64,000 nucleotides of DNA from Halalkalicoccus paucihalophilus (lineage in GTDB: Archaea; Halobacteriota; Halobacteria; Halobacteriales; Halalkalicoccaceae): assembly GCF_001593955.1 (NCBI RefSeq), contig NZ_LTAZ01000013.1:310001-374000 (forward strand). The letters run 5' to 3'. This document shows, piece by piece, positions 52,753 to 62,186 of the stretch. The notes under the pieces are model-generated. The model was given only the letters and a program-made list of their open reading frames with translations, made no database searches and had not been told where the DNA came from. Made by a program: the position numbers and the translations under genes. Positions within the stretch are counted from its first letter, which is position 1. Each line of letters begins with the position of its first letter.

Positions 52753-53037
52753 ATGAGCACCCACGAAGATCGGAAAGAGACCGTCTCTCCTACTCGCTCG
52801 ACATCTACTGTCGAATCGAGGATGCCAAATCCCACACGCTGGCACGAAACAGCACACTTGCAGGATGGCACACCGATTAGTCGTCTCGGTGCATACTGGT
52901 ATATTCTTAACGATGATGGAGATGTGATTAGTGATGGCTATCACGAGATCTATCTCAACGAAACTGAGGATTATGAGGGTAAGCGGAGTACACGACGTGA
53001 ACAGATTACGCTCTATACCAAATCCGAAACAGCCTAA
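52753..53037 (+). CDS. Small hypothetical protein
   Basis: A 94-aa protein from ATG 52753. The N-terminal 25 residues are Ser/Thr-rich; the rest (WHETAHLQDGTPISRLGAYW, then GYHEIYLNETEDYEGKR) looks like a compact beta-rich fold. No family is recognised and there is no close neighbour on this strand. Confidence 0.5.
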   Translation: MSTHEDRKETVSPTRSTSTVESRMPNPTRWHETAHLQDGTPISRLGAYWYILNDDGDVISDGYHEIYLNETEDYEGKRSTRREQITLYTKSETA

Positions 53038-53595
53038 TCAACTCTCAGTGGAAAAGACAGTTCTTGATGAATCTCCGTAGCACTATCGGTTAATTCGGTA
53101 GTTCCGTGTTTGATAGCTGGATGAAACGAGCAGCAATCGAGTGAGCACGGACAATCGATCCAAACACGAAGAGTACCAGTACGAACCATTGCTCACATCG
53201 AGACCGGCGTACTTCCTTCACTGTCGAGTGAGTCGGAGGAGCTCCCATTGAGATGGACTGAAACTGCATCTATGACCGTCGCTCAGAAGTCATAGATAAG
53301 TAGCTCCGTCAAATTAGTTGAGGCTTAAAGATACGCCAGACGTGTCTAGAGACCGCTGCGATACGGGAGATGTCAATACTCGTGGACAGCAACATCATCA
53401 AAACGATTGAAGTGATCGGCTAACAGATCGTACGCGCGTTTACTGAGTGCGATCGTTCTTGTGTCGATTGATGCAATAATTATAGCTACCTATGCTACGG
53501 CTATAAGTATTTGTGCCAACGATTTGCGGCTACGTCCCTGAGATTATTATCCCAACGGCAGTCGAGATTCCACGTCGTTTACGATGTGGAGGATG
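53038..53595. other. Gene-poor region containing a duplicated gene tail
   Basis: No intact gene is seen. Positions 53128-53187 match 54195-54254 at most positions (about 50 of 60 by eye) and correspond to the C-terminal coding end of the DUF7344-type gene (GSIVCAHSIAAQ text, here GSIVRAHSIAAR). It is therefore a relic of a second copy of that gene on the minus strand. Confidence 0.55.
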
Positions 53596-53910
53596 TCAAC
53601 GCTCAGTCTTGAGTTGGCCTCTTATATCCGCAGCTGGCAACTCTCCTCGTGAAAGTCTCTCACACAGCGTTTCTCGATCATAGAAGCGAAAATCATACCG
53701 TTCGAACCACTCTTCACCAACGTCGATTGGCTCTGAGTCCCAATAGTGTGCTTGCCAGAGGATCAGTTCGACCCCCCGACCCGATTGGTGAATGAGGCAT
53801 TGAATATCGATTCCAGCATACCCATTCTGAAGGGCTTTTTGGACTGTCTCTACCAATTGCTTGCGATACGATTGGTGGAGAAGACAACTAATCGCTTCAT
53901 CACTATCCAT
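53596..53910 (-). CDS. Hypothetical protein, 104 aa
   Basis: A soluble protein with an N-terminal helix (ISCLLHQSYRKQLVETVQKA), a beta-like middle (GIDIQCLIHQSGRGVELIL) and an aromatic WFERYDFRFYDRETL segment. The ATG start and acidic composition support a real gene. The family is not recognised and its immediate neighbours are far (274 nt to the next gene). Confidence 0.55.
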   Translation of the reverse strand: MDSDEAISCLLHQSYRKQLVETVQKALQNGYAGIDIQCLIHQSGRGVELILWQAHYWDSEPIDVGEEWFERYDFRFYDRETLCERLSRGELPAADIRGQLKTER

Positions 53911-54183
53911 GGCTTGGTGAGAGGCTGATGGATTCAGTCGTGACCACTCTCGTTCCTGTGAGATGAACGCTATTTCACTAGTACCATAGCGTCCCTACCA
54001 CGTAGTTATTCTCTGAATACAGTGTATGCGAGGACTAGATCAGTAAAATTCCAGGGAATTTTGAACAGTATTCCGACAGCGATGACGGAAAACCGTCTTG
54101 CAACCAGAGGACAGAGGCTATCAGCTCGAAATTCCATGATGAGAGTCCCATGTCTGTAGGTGCAGGAGGAAGTCAATGGATAG

Positions 54184-54822
54184 TTAGGTAGACTGAGCAG
54201 CAATCGAGTGGGCACAGACAATCGATCCAAACACAAACAGAACCAGTATGAACCACGCCACATCAGGCACAGCAGCGAACGGAAAGGCAGTAAACTGGGC
54301 AAGCCCCAGAGCGCTGATGGTTACAAACCCACCACTCAGATAGAGCCGATCCCAGAGCAACGTCCCCGCGTGCGAGTGGTGGAGATACTCCTGCACATAC
54401 TGATAGTCTGGCCCGAGTTCGATCGTGCCCCTCGGTTGATTGTAGTCGATGATATTTGCGTCATCGAGTTTCGGGAGGTGCGTCTGATAGAGCGAGACGT
54501 ACGCGCGCTTTCGGTCTCTGTGGGTCACATAGGCGTCCTCATCCTCCAGCTCCCACTCTGCGAGCGCGTCTGCAAGATCACTCAGTCTCACGACTCCCGA
54601 GTGTGTCTCAAGATACTGCAACACATACCGACGTCGGCGATTGCGAAGGAGGTCGAACAGCAGGTCTTTTGACGGCTCTTGGTCGGACGGTGGTGAGGAG
54701 AATTGTTCTTGGAGTAGCTCGTAGCCAGGCAAATGGCTGATGCCCTCAGTCATCATATCCTCTGGGTCGGTCGATTCAGTCGATTCCCGGTCGGTCTCCG
54801 GTTCAGGTATCTCGTAGCTCAT
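54184..54822 (-). CDS. DUF7344-type winged-helix membrane protein
   Basis: A 212-aa protein with an N-terminal acidic tail, a DUF7344-like winged helix (LLRNRRRRYVLQYLETHSG, then KRAYVSLYQTHLPKLDDAN and DYNQPRGTIELGP) and two C-terminal membrane helices (LYLSGGFVTISALGLAQFT; VAWFILVLFVFGSIVCAHS). Haloarchaea use such membrane-anchored DNA-binding proteins in signalling. A tail of a second copy lies at 53128-53187. Confidence 0.75.
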   Translation of the reverse strand: MSYEIPEPETDRESTESTDPEDMMTEGISHLPGYELLQEQFSSPPSDQEPSKDLLFDLLRNRRRRYVLQYLETHSGVVRLSDLADALAEWELEDEDAYVTHRDRKRAYVSLYQTHLPKLDDANIIDYNQPRGTIELGPDYQYVQEYLHHSHAGTLLWDRLYLSGGFVTISALGLAQFTAFPFAAVPDVAWFILVLFVFGSIVCAHSIAAQST

Positions 54823-55020
54823 GGTGTATCGGCCTCAGGGGACTATTTTCCCTTACAACTCGTTGTCACATGCGACGTAGATAAAGATTGATTGTCAGGT
54901 TCGCTTGTTGCATATCTAACCAGTATTTCTCACTGAATGACACGCCGGAAGGACAACTCTTTTTCGTATTTTCGGATGGATTTCGAAATGCTTCTCTGAA
55001 CACAGCGCTCTCGTCAACTA
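54823..55020. other. Short region without a supportable gene
   Basis: This 198-nt stretch sits between the DUF7344-type gene and the TnpB-derived element. I see no coding signal. Confidence 0.3.
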
Positions 55021-55040
55021 CCCCGGCGTGTACGCCGGGG
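55021..55040. repeat. GC-rich hairpin at the 3' side of the TnpB relic
   Basis: CCCCGGCGT-GT-ACGCCGGGG is a 9-bp stem with a 2-nt loop. It lies 20 nt beyond the tnpB relic stop, where IS200/IS605-type elements keep their right-end hairpin (and an overlapping guide RNA in active TnpB systems). A terminator is an alternative. Confidence 0.5.
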
Positions 55041-55059
55041 CTTGTCGGTGAACTCCCGT

Positions 55060-55396
55060 TCAAGCCGAAACATCGGCGGACGTAAACTCGTCGCTTACGT
55101 TCACCGTTCCCGACTTTAGGGCGAGTTGACGGTTCGCCCGTCCATGCGGAGACTTCTGCCCCGCACGGACATGCTTTATTCCGATATTCTTCGCCGTCGC
55201 AACGTCGCAATACGACGTTGCTGCCCGTCGGATATCATCCGACGACCGCGTTGTAGTCCGCCTGAACCTCGTAGTCACACTTCCGGCAACAGAATCGCTC
55301 CTGTTTGGGTCGGTTCCCCCGCTCGGTGGTTTCGCGGAGGTCGTCGCGCCGCTCTTGTAGAACGGCTAACTTGACAACGACGGTACGCCGTATCAC
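55060..55396 (-). pseudogene. Internally deleted TnpB (IS200/IS605 family)
   Basis: The frame from GTG 55396 begins IRRTVVVKLAVLQERRDDLR and ETTER, a TnpB N-terminus, then jumps directly to FCCRKCDYEVQADYNA, the C-terminal zinc finger and catalytic region. After a short disrupted insertion it continues ATAKNIGIKHVRAGQKSP, then LKSGTVNVSDE. About 300 internal residues are missing, including the RuvC core except its end. With hairpins on both sides this is a miniature, non-autonomous IS derivative. Confidence 0.7.
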
Positions 55397-55480
55397 AATC
55401 CCATATGTGCAGCAGTGTATTATAAACGTCTGAGAGTTGGCCGGCTGTATACGGTGGTTGCGTAGAGGGACTTACGCGAT

Positions 55481-55506
55481 TCCCGCCCTTCGGCCTCAGG
55501 GCGGGA
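55481..55506. repeat. GC-rich hairpin at the 5' side of the TnpB relic
   Basis: TCCCGCCCT (55481-55489) and AGGGCGGGA (55498-55506) pair as a 9-bp stem with an 8-nt loop. It lies 85 nt upstream of the relic start and may be the left end of the IS200/IS605-type element or the terminator of the deacetylase gene. Confidence 0.45.
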
Positions 55507-55558
55507 TTCCCTCGCTGTTTAAAGATGGGCCACAGTCGCGTCATCGCGTCAGATCAAT

Positions 55559-56863
55559 TCATGCGTACCACGGCATGACCTCTGGCACAGGAGGCGCTAT
55601 CTCATCCAATTCCGAGAGGGTGAGTACGTCGAGTTCTCCTGCATCACGACGATCCGCAATATAGCTCATGATCGCATCGAACTCATCAACCGGCGTTTCC
55701 CCAGGAATGGCGTGCCAGAATAATCCGCCGAATCCACCCCACTCAATAAGGAGGTCAACGTACTCAGTCGCCGCTTCGAACGTCCGTTCCGATGATCGAC
55801 CAAGAGCGGGGAAATTGCGTGGGAGCCCGTATCCCGGCTCGCCCCCAATCATCGCGAGCGAATGGTGCTTTCCGATGAGATCGTAACTCGACTGATCATG
55901 CTCACCAAATGGATACGCGAAATACTCCGCTCCCCGTTCGAATCCGTGCTCGATAAGCCATTCTTTTGACTCCCGGATTTGGGTTTCCTGTTCGTCGACG
56001 TCGAGTTCAGTAAGGTGATCATGATAGAGCAGATGGCTACTGATCTCCCAGCCAGCTGCCTGCAGTTCTTCGAGTTGTTCGAGGGTGAGCCGATCATCTC
56101 CCGTATCAACGTTTGTGGGATTGATGAACGTGTTCGACGGAATGTCGTACTTGCGTTGGATCGGAAGTCCCTCGGTATATTGGGAGACGAACCCATCGTC
56201 CCACTGGATCATGAGCTTCGGCGTCTCGGGTAACTCGACGACATCGAGCGAGTCAAGCCACAGTGAGCCGCTTGTGTCTTCCCCGAAGCGCGACTGTATC
56301 TGAATCCGGCGTATCGATGAAAGATCCGGCATCGCCGCTGGTTCCCATTCACGGACGCCGAGATCGACCGGCATGAACGTTGTATCATCGCCTGTTTTAT
56401 GTATTCGTGAGCGAAATCTGAGCTGGCGTTCTTGGTGGTCTTCAACGACGATATCGACTGACTCGCCTTGTGTGTCGGATAGATGCAATTGACAGACGAG
56501 GTTGAGGCGGTGATTACTCAGATCGAGATCAAGGCCTGCACGCTCGACTCGTGCCCACGGCTTAGTCACACTGACGTCAATTCGGGCGGCGTGCTCACCC
56601 GTTATTCGCTCGGTTTGATCAGCTGTGAGTTCGCCGCCGCTCGATTCCCATGCAGTCAGATCATGAAAGTCGAAGAGTGGATCATATGATTCTGGATCCG
56701 GTTTTTCATGGGTGTCTTCTGTTTGATCGTCTGCCTCGTTGTCATCCTGAGTTGATTCGGATTGGTCTGGATCCGTGTCCTCGAGTTGATCTAATTGCCC
56801 GAGACAGCCTGCAACGCTGGTTACCCCGACTGTTGCGAGTAAGGCTCGTCGATTAAGTGTCAT
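55559..56863 (-). CDS. Secreted lipoprotein polysaccharide deacetylase
   Basis: A 434-aa protein with an RR-type signal (MTLNRRALLATVGVTSVAGC) and lipobox Cys20, so it is anchored outside the cell. After an acidic Ser/Asp linker (22-60) comes a beta-sandwich domain (80-215, ITGEHAARIDVSVTKPWAR). The NodB-like deacetylase begins at about 220 (MIQWDDGFVSQYTEGLPIQ, first Asp motif), with HLLYHDH (metal His) and FAYPFGEHDQSS (active-site strand). It probably removes acetyl or similar groups from surface polysaccharide. Confidence 0.82.
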   Translation of the reverse strand: MTLNRRALLATVGVTSVAGCLGQLDQLEDTDPDQSESTQDDNEADDQTEDTHEKPDPESYDPLFDFHDLTAWESSGGELTADQTERITGEHAARIDVSVTKPWARVERAGLDLDLSNHRLNLVCQLHLSDTQGESVDIVVEDHQERQLRFRSRIHKTGDDTTFMPVDLGVREWEPAAMPDLSSIRRIQIQSRFGEDTSGSLWLDSLDVVELPETPKLMIQWDDGFVSQYTEGLPIQRKYDIPSNTFINPTNVDTGDDRLTLEQLEELQAAGWEISSHLLYHDHLTELDVDEQETQIRESKEWLIEHGFERGAEYFAYPFGEHDQSSYDLIGKHHSLAMIGGEPGYGLPRNFPALGRSSERTFEAATEYVDLLIEWGGFGGLFWHAIPGETPVDEFDAIMSYIADRRDAGELDVLTLSELDEIAPPVPEVMPWYA

Positions 56864-56978
56864 TGTGAATACGCTACAATAACTTAGTCTGAGGTATTGT
56901 TATCAGCTACTTACTGAAAACAACCATTCAAACATACGCTATCAATCAATGCTTACTATTAACGTGAGTGAAGACGAA

Positions 56979-57439
56979 TTATGCCTTAATATTGCCGTCT
57001 GTTGCCGATTCCTCGGCCGGTGTAAGCATGAGTTTTCGCCTGAAGATCGCGTATTCAAGGGCGTAGCGTCCTGGCCCACTTAGAACGAGCGCAGTCGTAA
57101 CCAAGAAGAGAGTCAGAGTGAACTCGATCCCGTTGGTACCGGCTGCGAACCCGTTTGGAAGGTGGACAATCCAGGTCGCCACTGCCATATCGATGGCGAG
57201 CAGAATCGCTGCGTACCGGGTGAACAGACCGACAAGCAGTAGGAATCCACCGACAAGCTCAACGAGCCAAACTACCCATGCAAAGAGCGTTGGGAATGGG
57301 ACGCCAAGACTGACGAGGAAACCGGCGAATCCGTCAATACCGGCTGCTTTGGGACCGATATTGAGGACCTTTCCGCCACGGTGACGAGAAACACAATTCC
57401 AAGAGAGACTCTCACCAGTAAGGCGCTCCAGTTATACAT
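56979..57439 (-). pseudogene. DoxX family membrane protein, frameshifted
   Basis: The first piece (from ATG 57439) reads MYNWSALLVRVSLGIVFLVT; a shift near 57378 leads to GGKVLNIGPKAAGIDGFAGF, then LVELVGGFLLLVGLFTRYAA and a hydrophobic tail ending IFRRKLMLTPAEES. Joined, it is a four-helix DoxX-type membrane protein. The 461-nt span is not a multiple of 3, consistent with one 1-nt indel. It could be a sequencing error in an otherwise good gene. Confidence 0.7.
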
Positions 57440-58017
57440 GCTACGCTCAGTCAACGAAATGCCACTAATCATCATATACAAGACTTCCCAGACAATAAAC
57501 GTCTACGGTCTGCTATTATTACAAGGATTTTAATCATAAACGCTCCGTTTTCTTGACAGTACTGAAAAATTATTCTCAGCGGTCCGTTCCAATGAGTATG
57601 TATCGGCTGATGTATCATGAAGAATAATGGTTAAAAATTCTGTTCTAATCCGCTCTCCACGAATTGGCTCAAGAAATTAGCCGGCAAATGACACCGAATT
57701 ATTTCCCAGTAGCCGATACTTATTCGAGAAATTCCTGCAGTAGAGTCCCTCTACAAACAGTCTCTGTTTGCGGACATATCGGTGGCGGGCAAATCACTAC
57801 TAATTCTAAATCTGCTCTAAGCCGCTATTGAGACGTGATCTGAGCGGTATAGGGAGCATATACCAGTCGTTTCAATCGATACTTATCGTTGATGTTATCG
57901 GACCAGCAGTGCTCATCGGATCAGTTGCTCATTACGATTGACTAACTTGTCCCTTAGACGACGTATTGTCCGGATAACAGTATTCCAACTGCCACATGGG
58001 ACTGATTGTCTCGTAAC
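57440..58017. other. AT-rich intergenic region before the copper oxidase
   Basis: No coding frame is supported. CAAACAG-TCT-CTGTTTG (57754-57770) is a small perfect hairpin. The oxidase promoter should be within the last 100 nt, but no clear TATA box is seen. Confidence 0.35.
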
Positions 58018-61000
58018 ATGAACGAGCAAACGTCACCTGGACACACCCAGGAACGAACGGACGAAGCACAGTCACTCGATCAACCGGCCACCACTCGACG
58101 CGAGTTCATGATCGGTGCGGGGGCCGCCGCCACCACGCTCAGTAGTGCCGCCAAGAACGTGGACCTCGACGAGATGGTTCCGGAGACGCCCGATGAGGGC
58201 GGGAAAGTCCGCCACTTCGACGTGCACGCGATCAACGTTGACATCGTTTACAACGCGTTCGGCCAGCACCAGCCCAACGGCGTGATGTACGTCCTCGAAG
58301 AGAACCTGAAGGCCGCCCGACGGGCCTCGGGCTGTGCGCCCGGCGGCGACGTCGATACGTCGGTGCTTGAACCGCTCGTGATCCGCGCCAACGAGGGCGA
58401 CATCGTCGAGATTGACTTCCACAACCATCTCGATTGCCGCGCCTCGATGCACCAGTACGGCCTCCCCTACGAGGTCAACGAAAGCGACGGCCTTGCGGTC
58501 GGTTACAACGAGGACACCACGGTCGCGCCGGACGATTCGATCACCTACCGCTGGTACGCGAACCACCAAGGAACGCGTTTCTTCGGCGACGGCGCCAGCC
58601 CCGCAATGTTGAGCGATCCCGAAGAAGAATTCGACGACAACAACCTCCAGTCGCGTGGCCTCTTCGGCGCGCTCGCCGTCGAGTCGCCTGAGGCCACGTG
58701 GACCGACCCGAAGACCGGCAAGAAACTCGAAAGTGGGGTCAAAGCCGACATCCATGAACCCGACGGGGTGAGCCACCGCGAGTTCGTTGTCTGCTATCAC
58801 GACGCGATCGACATCGTCAATGCCGATGGCAGCGAGCCCGTCTGGCCCGGCACTGACAACCCACAGAGCATCCACGCGATCAACTACCGCGCGGCCACGA
58901 CGAGCGCACGACTTCAGGACGAAGAAGAGGAGACGTTCTACAGTTCGTGGGTCCACGGCGACCCCGGCGGCGGCGACCTCGTCTTCCCCTGCTATACGGG
59001 CGACCCCGTGAAGATGTCCATCGTCGGCGCCCAACACGAAGAGAACCACGTTCACCACCTCCATGGTCACCGCTGGAAGAGCATCCCCGGCGAAACGGAA
59101 TCTGACACCATCGATTCCCAGACGATCGGCCCGACCGCGAGCTTCGAGGCTCGCCTGACCATCGCCCACGGACCGGGTTCAATCTCGCCAGATATCGAGG
59201 CTGAGGAGGCCTTCGAGACTGGTGCGGGCAACGGCGAAAATACGGGCGATTACCTGTTCCACTGCCACATGTTCCCCCACTACGGTGAGGGAATGAACGG
59301 GATGATGCGCGTGCTCGATAAGGAGCACAAAGAGCTCCAGCTGCTGGAGAACAGCGACCCGCCGCTTGACGCGGACTCCGAGATCGAGGGCTTCCCCGAG
59401 TTCATTCCCAACGAGGACGGCGAACTCCCGCCCAAGCCGCCGGGATCGCAAAGGAACGGTCGTGAGGCGGAAGGGGCCGAAGCCGAGGCGCTTGGCGACG
59501 TCGTCCCCGGCGCGCCGTATCAGGACCCGTGCGATCCCGAGGGGTTCGACCCCGAGGTGCTCGGTGAAACACGCGAATATACGATCGTCGCGCTGCCGGC
59601 GGATGTTGTGTATAATGACGCCGGCGATCACGACCCCGAGGGGAAGGTCTACGTCCTCGAGGACGACGCCGAGGCGGTCCGTTCGGGGAAGATGAACCCC
59701 GAGCCGCTCGTAATTCGCGCGAACGTCGGCGATTGTGTCGAGGTCACGTTCAAAAACGAACTCGAACTCGGCAAATCGGTTCACCCCCACTTCGTCAATT
59801 TCGACCCACTGGGGTCGGACTCGGCGAACGTCGGCTACAACTACGATCAAGGGACCGACTCGAACGAGACGATGCACTACCGGTGGTTCGCAAACGAGGA
59901 GGGCACGATCTTCTTCCACGACCACATCACCGGGATCCCGGAGTCCCAAAACGGCATCTTCGGGGCGATCATTGTCGAACCCGAGGATTCGACGTGGCAC
60001 GATCCTCACACGGGTGAGGAGATCGAGAGCGGAACCCAGGCGATGATTAATCCCAAGGACGGGGACGCCTTCCGCGAGTTCGCGCTGCTGTACCACGACT
60101 TCGCCCCGCTCAAGAACTGTGATGGTGAGTTCATCAACCAGCAGATGGAGCACAACCAGAACGCGGGCTCGGGCGCGATCAACTATCGGACCGCGCCGTA
60201 CTTCCGGCGCACCGGCGACGATCCCGCATACGTCCACAGTTCGCGGCTCCATGGCGACCCACCGACACCCACTCTCGAGACGTACGCGGGCGATCCCGTC
60301 CGCATCCGGTTGTTGCAGGGTCCCTACGAGGAACAGCACAACTTCGGAATCCACGGCATTCGTGGTCAGGCCGACGAGCTCCGGCGTGAGGCAACGACCT
60401 CGCAGATCATCGGGCCATCGGAAGCGTTCTCTTTCGATCTGCTCGCGGAGGATACGGCGGCCGACCGGCTGCACGACCTGCCGAACCCGGACGGCCTGCC
60501 GATCTGGGACCACGTCTACGGCTCGGATATAGTCCAGGACCTCTGGGAGGGGATGTGGGGGATCTTCCGGCTGTTCGACGCCGAAGTCGAGCACCTTCAG
60601 ACGCTTCCCGGCAGCGATGCACCCGACGCGAGCATCAGCAACGAGGAGCTCCGGGAGATGGGCCACCCGGCACCGTTCAGCGACTTCGATTGGACGGAGT
60701 TCGGTCACAAGGCGAAGCTACTGTACGCCAAGAACGACGACCGGGAGTTCCCACCCGATAAAGACGCCCGCCAGAACGACAGCATCGGCGAGCGCCCACC
60801 GGTAGCACCCGAGCCTGGTGAACCCTGTCCGGCGGGAGCTCCGGACCGGACGTACAACATCACCGCGATCCAGACGGAGATCGAGTACAACGACTACGGC
60901 GATCACGATCCCTACGGCATCGTCTATGTACTCGACAACGAGGTCGAAGCAATTCGTTCGGGGGAGAAGAACCCCGAGCCGCTGACGATCCGGGCCAATA

Positions 61001-62175
61001 TCGGTGACTGCGTCGAGATCAACCTCACAAACGCGCTAGGCGATCTGGACGACGATCACGCTCACCCGACGTTCGATATCGAGCCGGACGCCGACTGGGA
61101 TCGCTCACAGCGCATCTCGTTAACGACCCAGAACCTGCTGTTCGACGACCAGGGCTCGTCAGGCATGGCCGTCGGATTCAACTTCGATTCGACGGTGGCG
61201 CCGGGCGAGACGATGACCTATCGGTGGTTCGCGGATCCTGCACCCGTCGTCGAACCTGGAGAGGAACCTGAGGGGGCCCGCTCGCTCGGAACGAGCGTCG
61301 TCTCGGACTTCGCGGACGTGCGCAGCAACCGCCACCACGGCGCGTTCGGCAACATGATCGTTGAACCCGAAGGCTCGGAATGGCTTGATCCCGAGACGGG
61401 CAAGCCAGTTCTGAATAGCACCCAAGCGATGATTACGAACCATGAGGAGGAGGACTTCCGCGAGTTCGCCTTGATGTTTACCGACGGGATGTACATCGTC
61501 AACGACGACGGAAGCTGTCCGATTCCGCGAGTAGGATTGGCCGACGAAGAGGACGTTGATGTCGAAGAATTAGCGGACGAACCATGTAATCAGATCCTCG
61601 AACAAGAGGACCAGGGCTTCCAGGGAATCAACTACCGCTCGGAGCCGTTTGCACGGCGGTTCGAAAACGACGAGCGCCAGTACAAGGTCTACAGCTCGGA
61701 GGTCCACGGCGATCCCAACACGCCGCTCCTGCGCGCGTACACGGAGGATCCCGTGACGCTGCGCGTGAGTCAGCCGGCTGATCGAGCCAACGGGATCACG
61801 TTCCATTGTGCCGGTCACCAGTGGCGCCGGAACAACGTCTCAGAAGCACGGCTGGTTGGCACGCAGGACGATCTCTCGACAGGCGCAGCTCGCGAACTGG
61901 TGCTAGACGGTGGTGCCGGGGGCGTGCTTGGCGACACGGGCGACTACGTCTACCAGGAGCGCAAGACCAAGTTCTACCTCGAAGGTGGACTCTGGGGGCT
62001 TATGCGCGTCCAGGATGCGAAAAAGAAGTTCGATCAATCAGTGTTGCCACTCCCTGATCGAGCAGCGGAGTTCGAAGATGACTCAGAATCACGTGACTCG
62101 CTCGGGTTCGGATCGGATTCCGACTCGGAGCAGCTCACGGTGGTTGATTCACTCGGACATTCGAAGGGAGACTGA
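58018..62175 (+). CDS. Giant Tat-exported multicopper oxidase with three cupredoxin-pair repeats
   Basis: From ATG 58018 (a TTG at 58006 is in frame) this 1385-aa protein starts with a Tat signal (TRREFMIGAGAAATTLSS). Three repeats of about 400 aa follow (start near 50, 500 and 930), each with PLVIRANEGD/PLTIRANIGD-type strands. Copper ligands are split. Repeat 1's second half has HHLHGH (about 345) and HCHMFPH with GM (about 414), the type 1 and trinuclear motifs. Repeat 2's first half has HPH (about 587) and FFHDH (about 631). Repeat 3 keeps only partial sets (FHCAGH). The pattern suits a six-domain oxidase such as the Mn(II)-oxidising MnxG type. GC and codon use differ from its surroundings. 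A PadR gene follows 11 nt after the stop. Confidence 0.8.
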   Translation: MNEQTSPGHTQERTDEAQSLDQPATTRREFMIGAGAAATTLSSAAKNVDLDEMVPETPDEGGKVRHFDVHAINVDIVYNAFGQHQPNGVMYVLEENLKAARRASGCAPGGDVDTSVLEPLVIRANEGDIVEIDFHNHLDCRASMHQYGLPYEVNESDGLAVGYNEDTTVAPDDSITYRWYANHQGTRFFGDGASPAMLSDPEEEFDDNNLQSRGLFGALAVESPEATWTDPKTGKKLESGVKADIHEPDGVSHREFVVCYHDAIDIVNADGSEPVWPGTDNPQSIHAINYRAATTSARLQDEEEETFYSSWVHGDPGGGDLVFPCYTGDPVKMSIVGAQHEENHVHHLHGHRWKSIPGETESDTIDSQTIGPTASFEARLTIAHGPGSISPDIEAEEAFETGAGNGENTGDYLFHCHMFPHYGEGMNGMMRVLDKEHKELQLLENSDPPLDADSEIEGFPEFIPNEDGELPPKPPGSQRNGREAEGAEAEALGDVVPGAPYQDPCDPEGFDPEVLGETREYTIVALPADVVYNDAGDHDPEGKVYVLEDDAEAVRSGKMNPEPLVIRANVGDCVEVTFKNELELGKSVHPHFVNFDPLGSDSANVGYNYDQGTDSNETMHYRWFANEEGTIFFHDHITGIPESQNGIFGAIIVEPEDSTWHDPHTGEEIESGTQAMINPKDGDAFREFALLYHDFAPLKNCDGEFINQQMEHNQNAGSGAINYRTAPYFRRTGDDPAYVHSSRLHGDPPTPTLETYAGDPVRIRLLQGPYEEQHNFGIHGIRGQADELRREATTSQIIGPSEAFSFDLLAEDTAADRLHDLPNPDGLPIWDHVYGSDIVQDLWEGMWGIFRLFDAEVEHLQTLPGSDAPDASISNEELREMGHPAPFSDFDWTEFGHKAKLLYAKNDDREFPPDKDARQNDSIGERPPVAPEPGEPCPAGAPDRTYNITAIQTEIEYNDYGDHDPYGIVYVLDNEVEAIRSGEKNPEPLTIRANIGDCVEINLTNALGDLDDDHAHPTFDIEPDADWDRSQRISLTTQNLLFDDQGSSGMAVGFNFDSTVAPGETMTYRWFADPAPVVEPGEEPEGARSLGTSVVSDFADVRSNRHHGAFGNMIVEPEGSEWLDPETGKPVLNSTQAMITNHEEEDFREFALMFTDGMYIVNDDGSCPIPRVGLADEEDVDVEELADEPCNQILEQEDQGFQGINYRSEPFARRFENDERQYKVYSSEVHGDPNTPLLRAYTEDPVTLRVSQPADRANGITFHCAGHQWRRNNVSEARLVGTQDDLSTGAARELVLDGGAGGVLGDTGDYVYQERKTKFYLEGGLWGLMRVQDAKKKFDQSVLPLPDRAAEFEDDSESRDSLGFGSDSDSEQLTVVDSLGHSKGD

Positions 62176-62186
62176 GGTGAGTATCC

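Noticed and set aside
58072-60708. Two long minus-strand frames (365 and 509 codons) opposite the copper oxidase
   Set aside because: They are antisense shadows of a GC-rich gene with strong third-position bias; no motif or start signal supports them.
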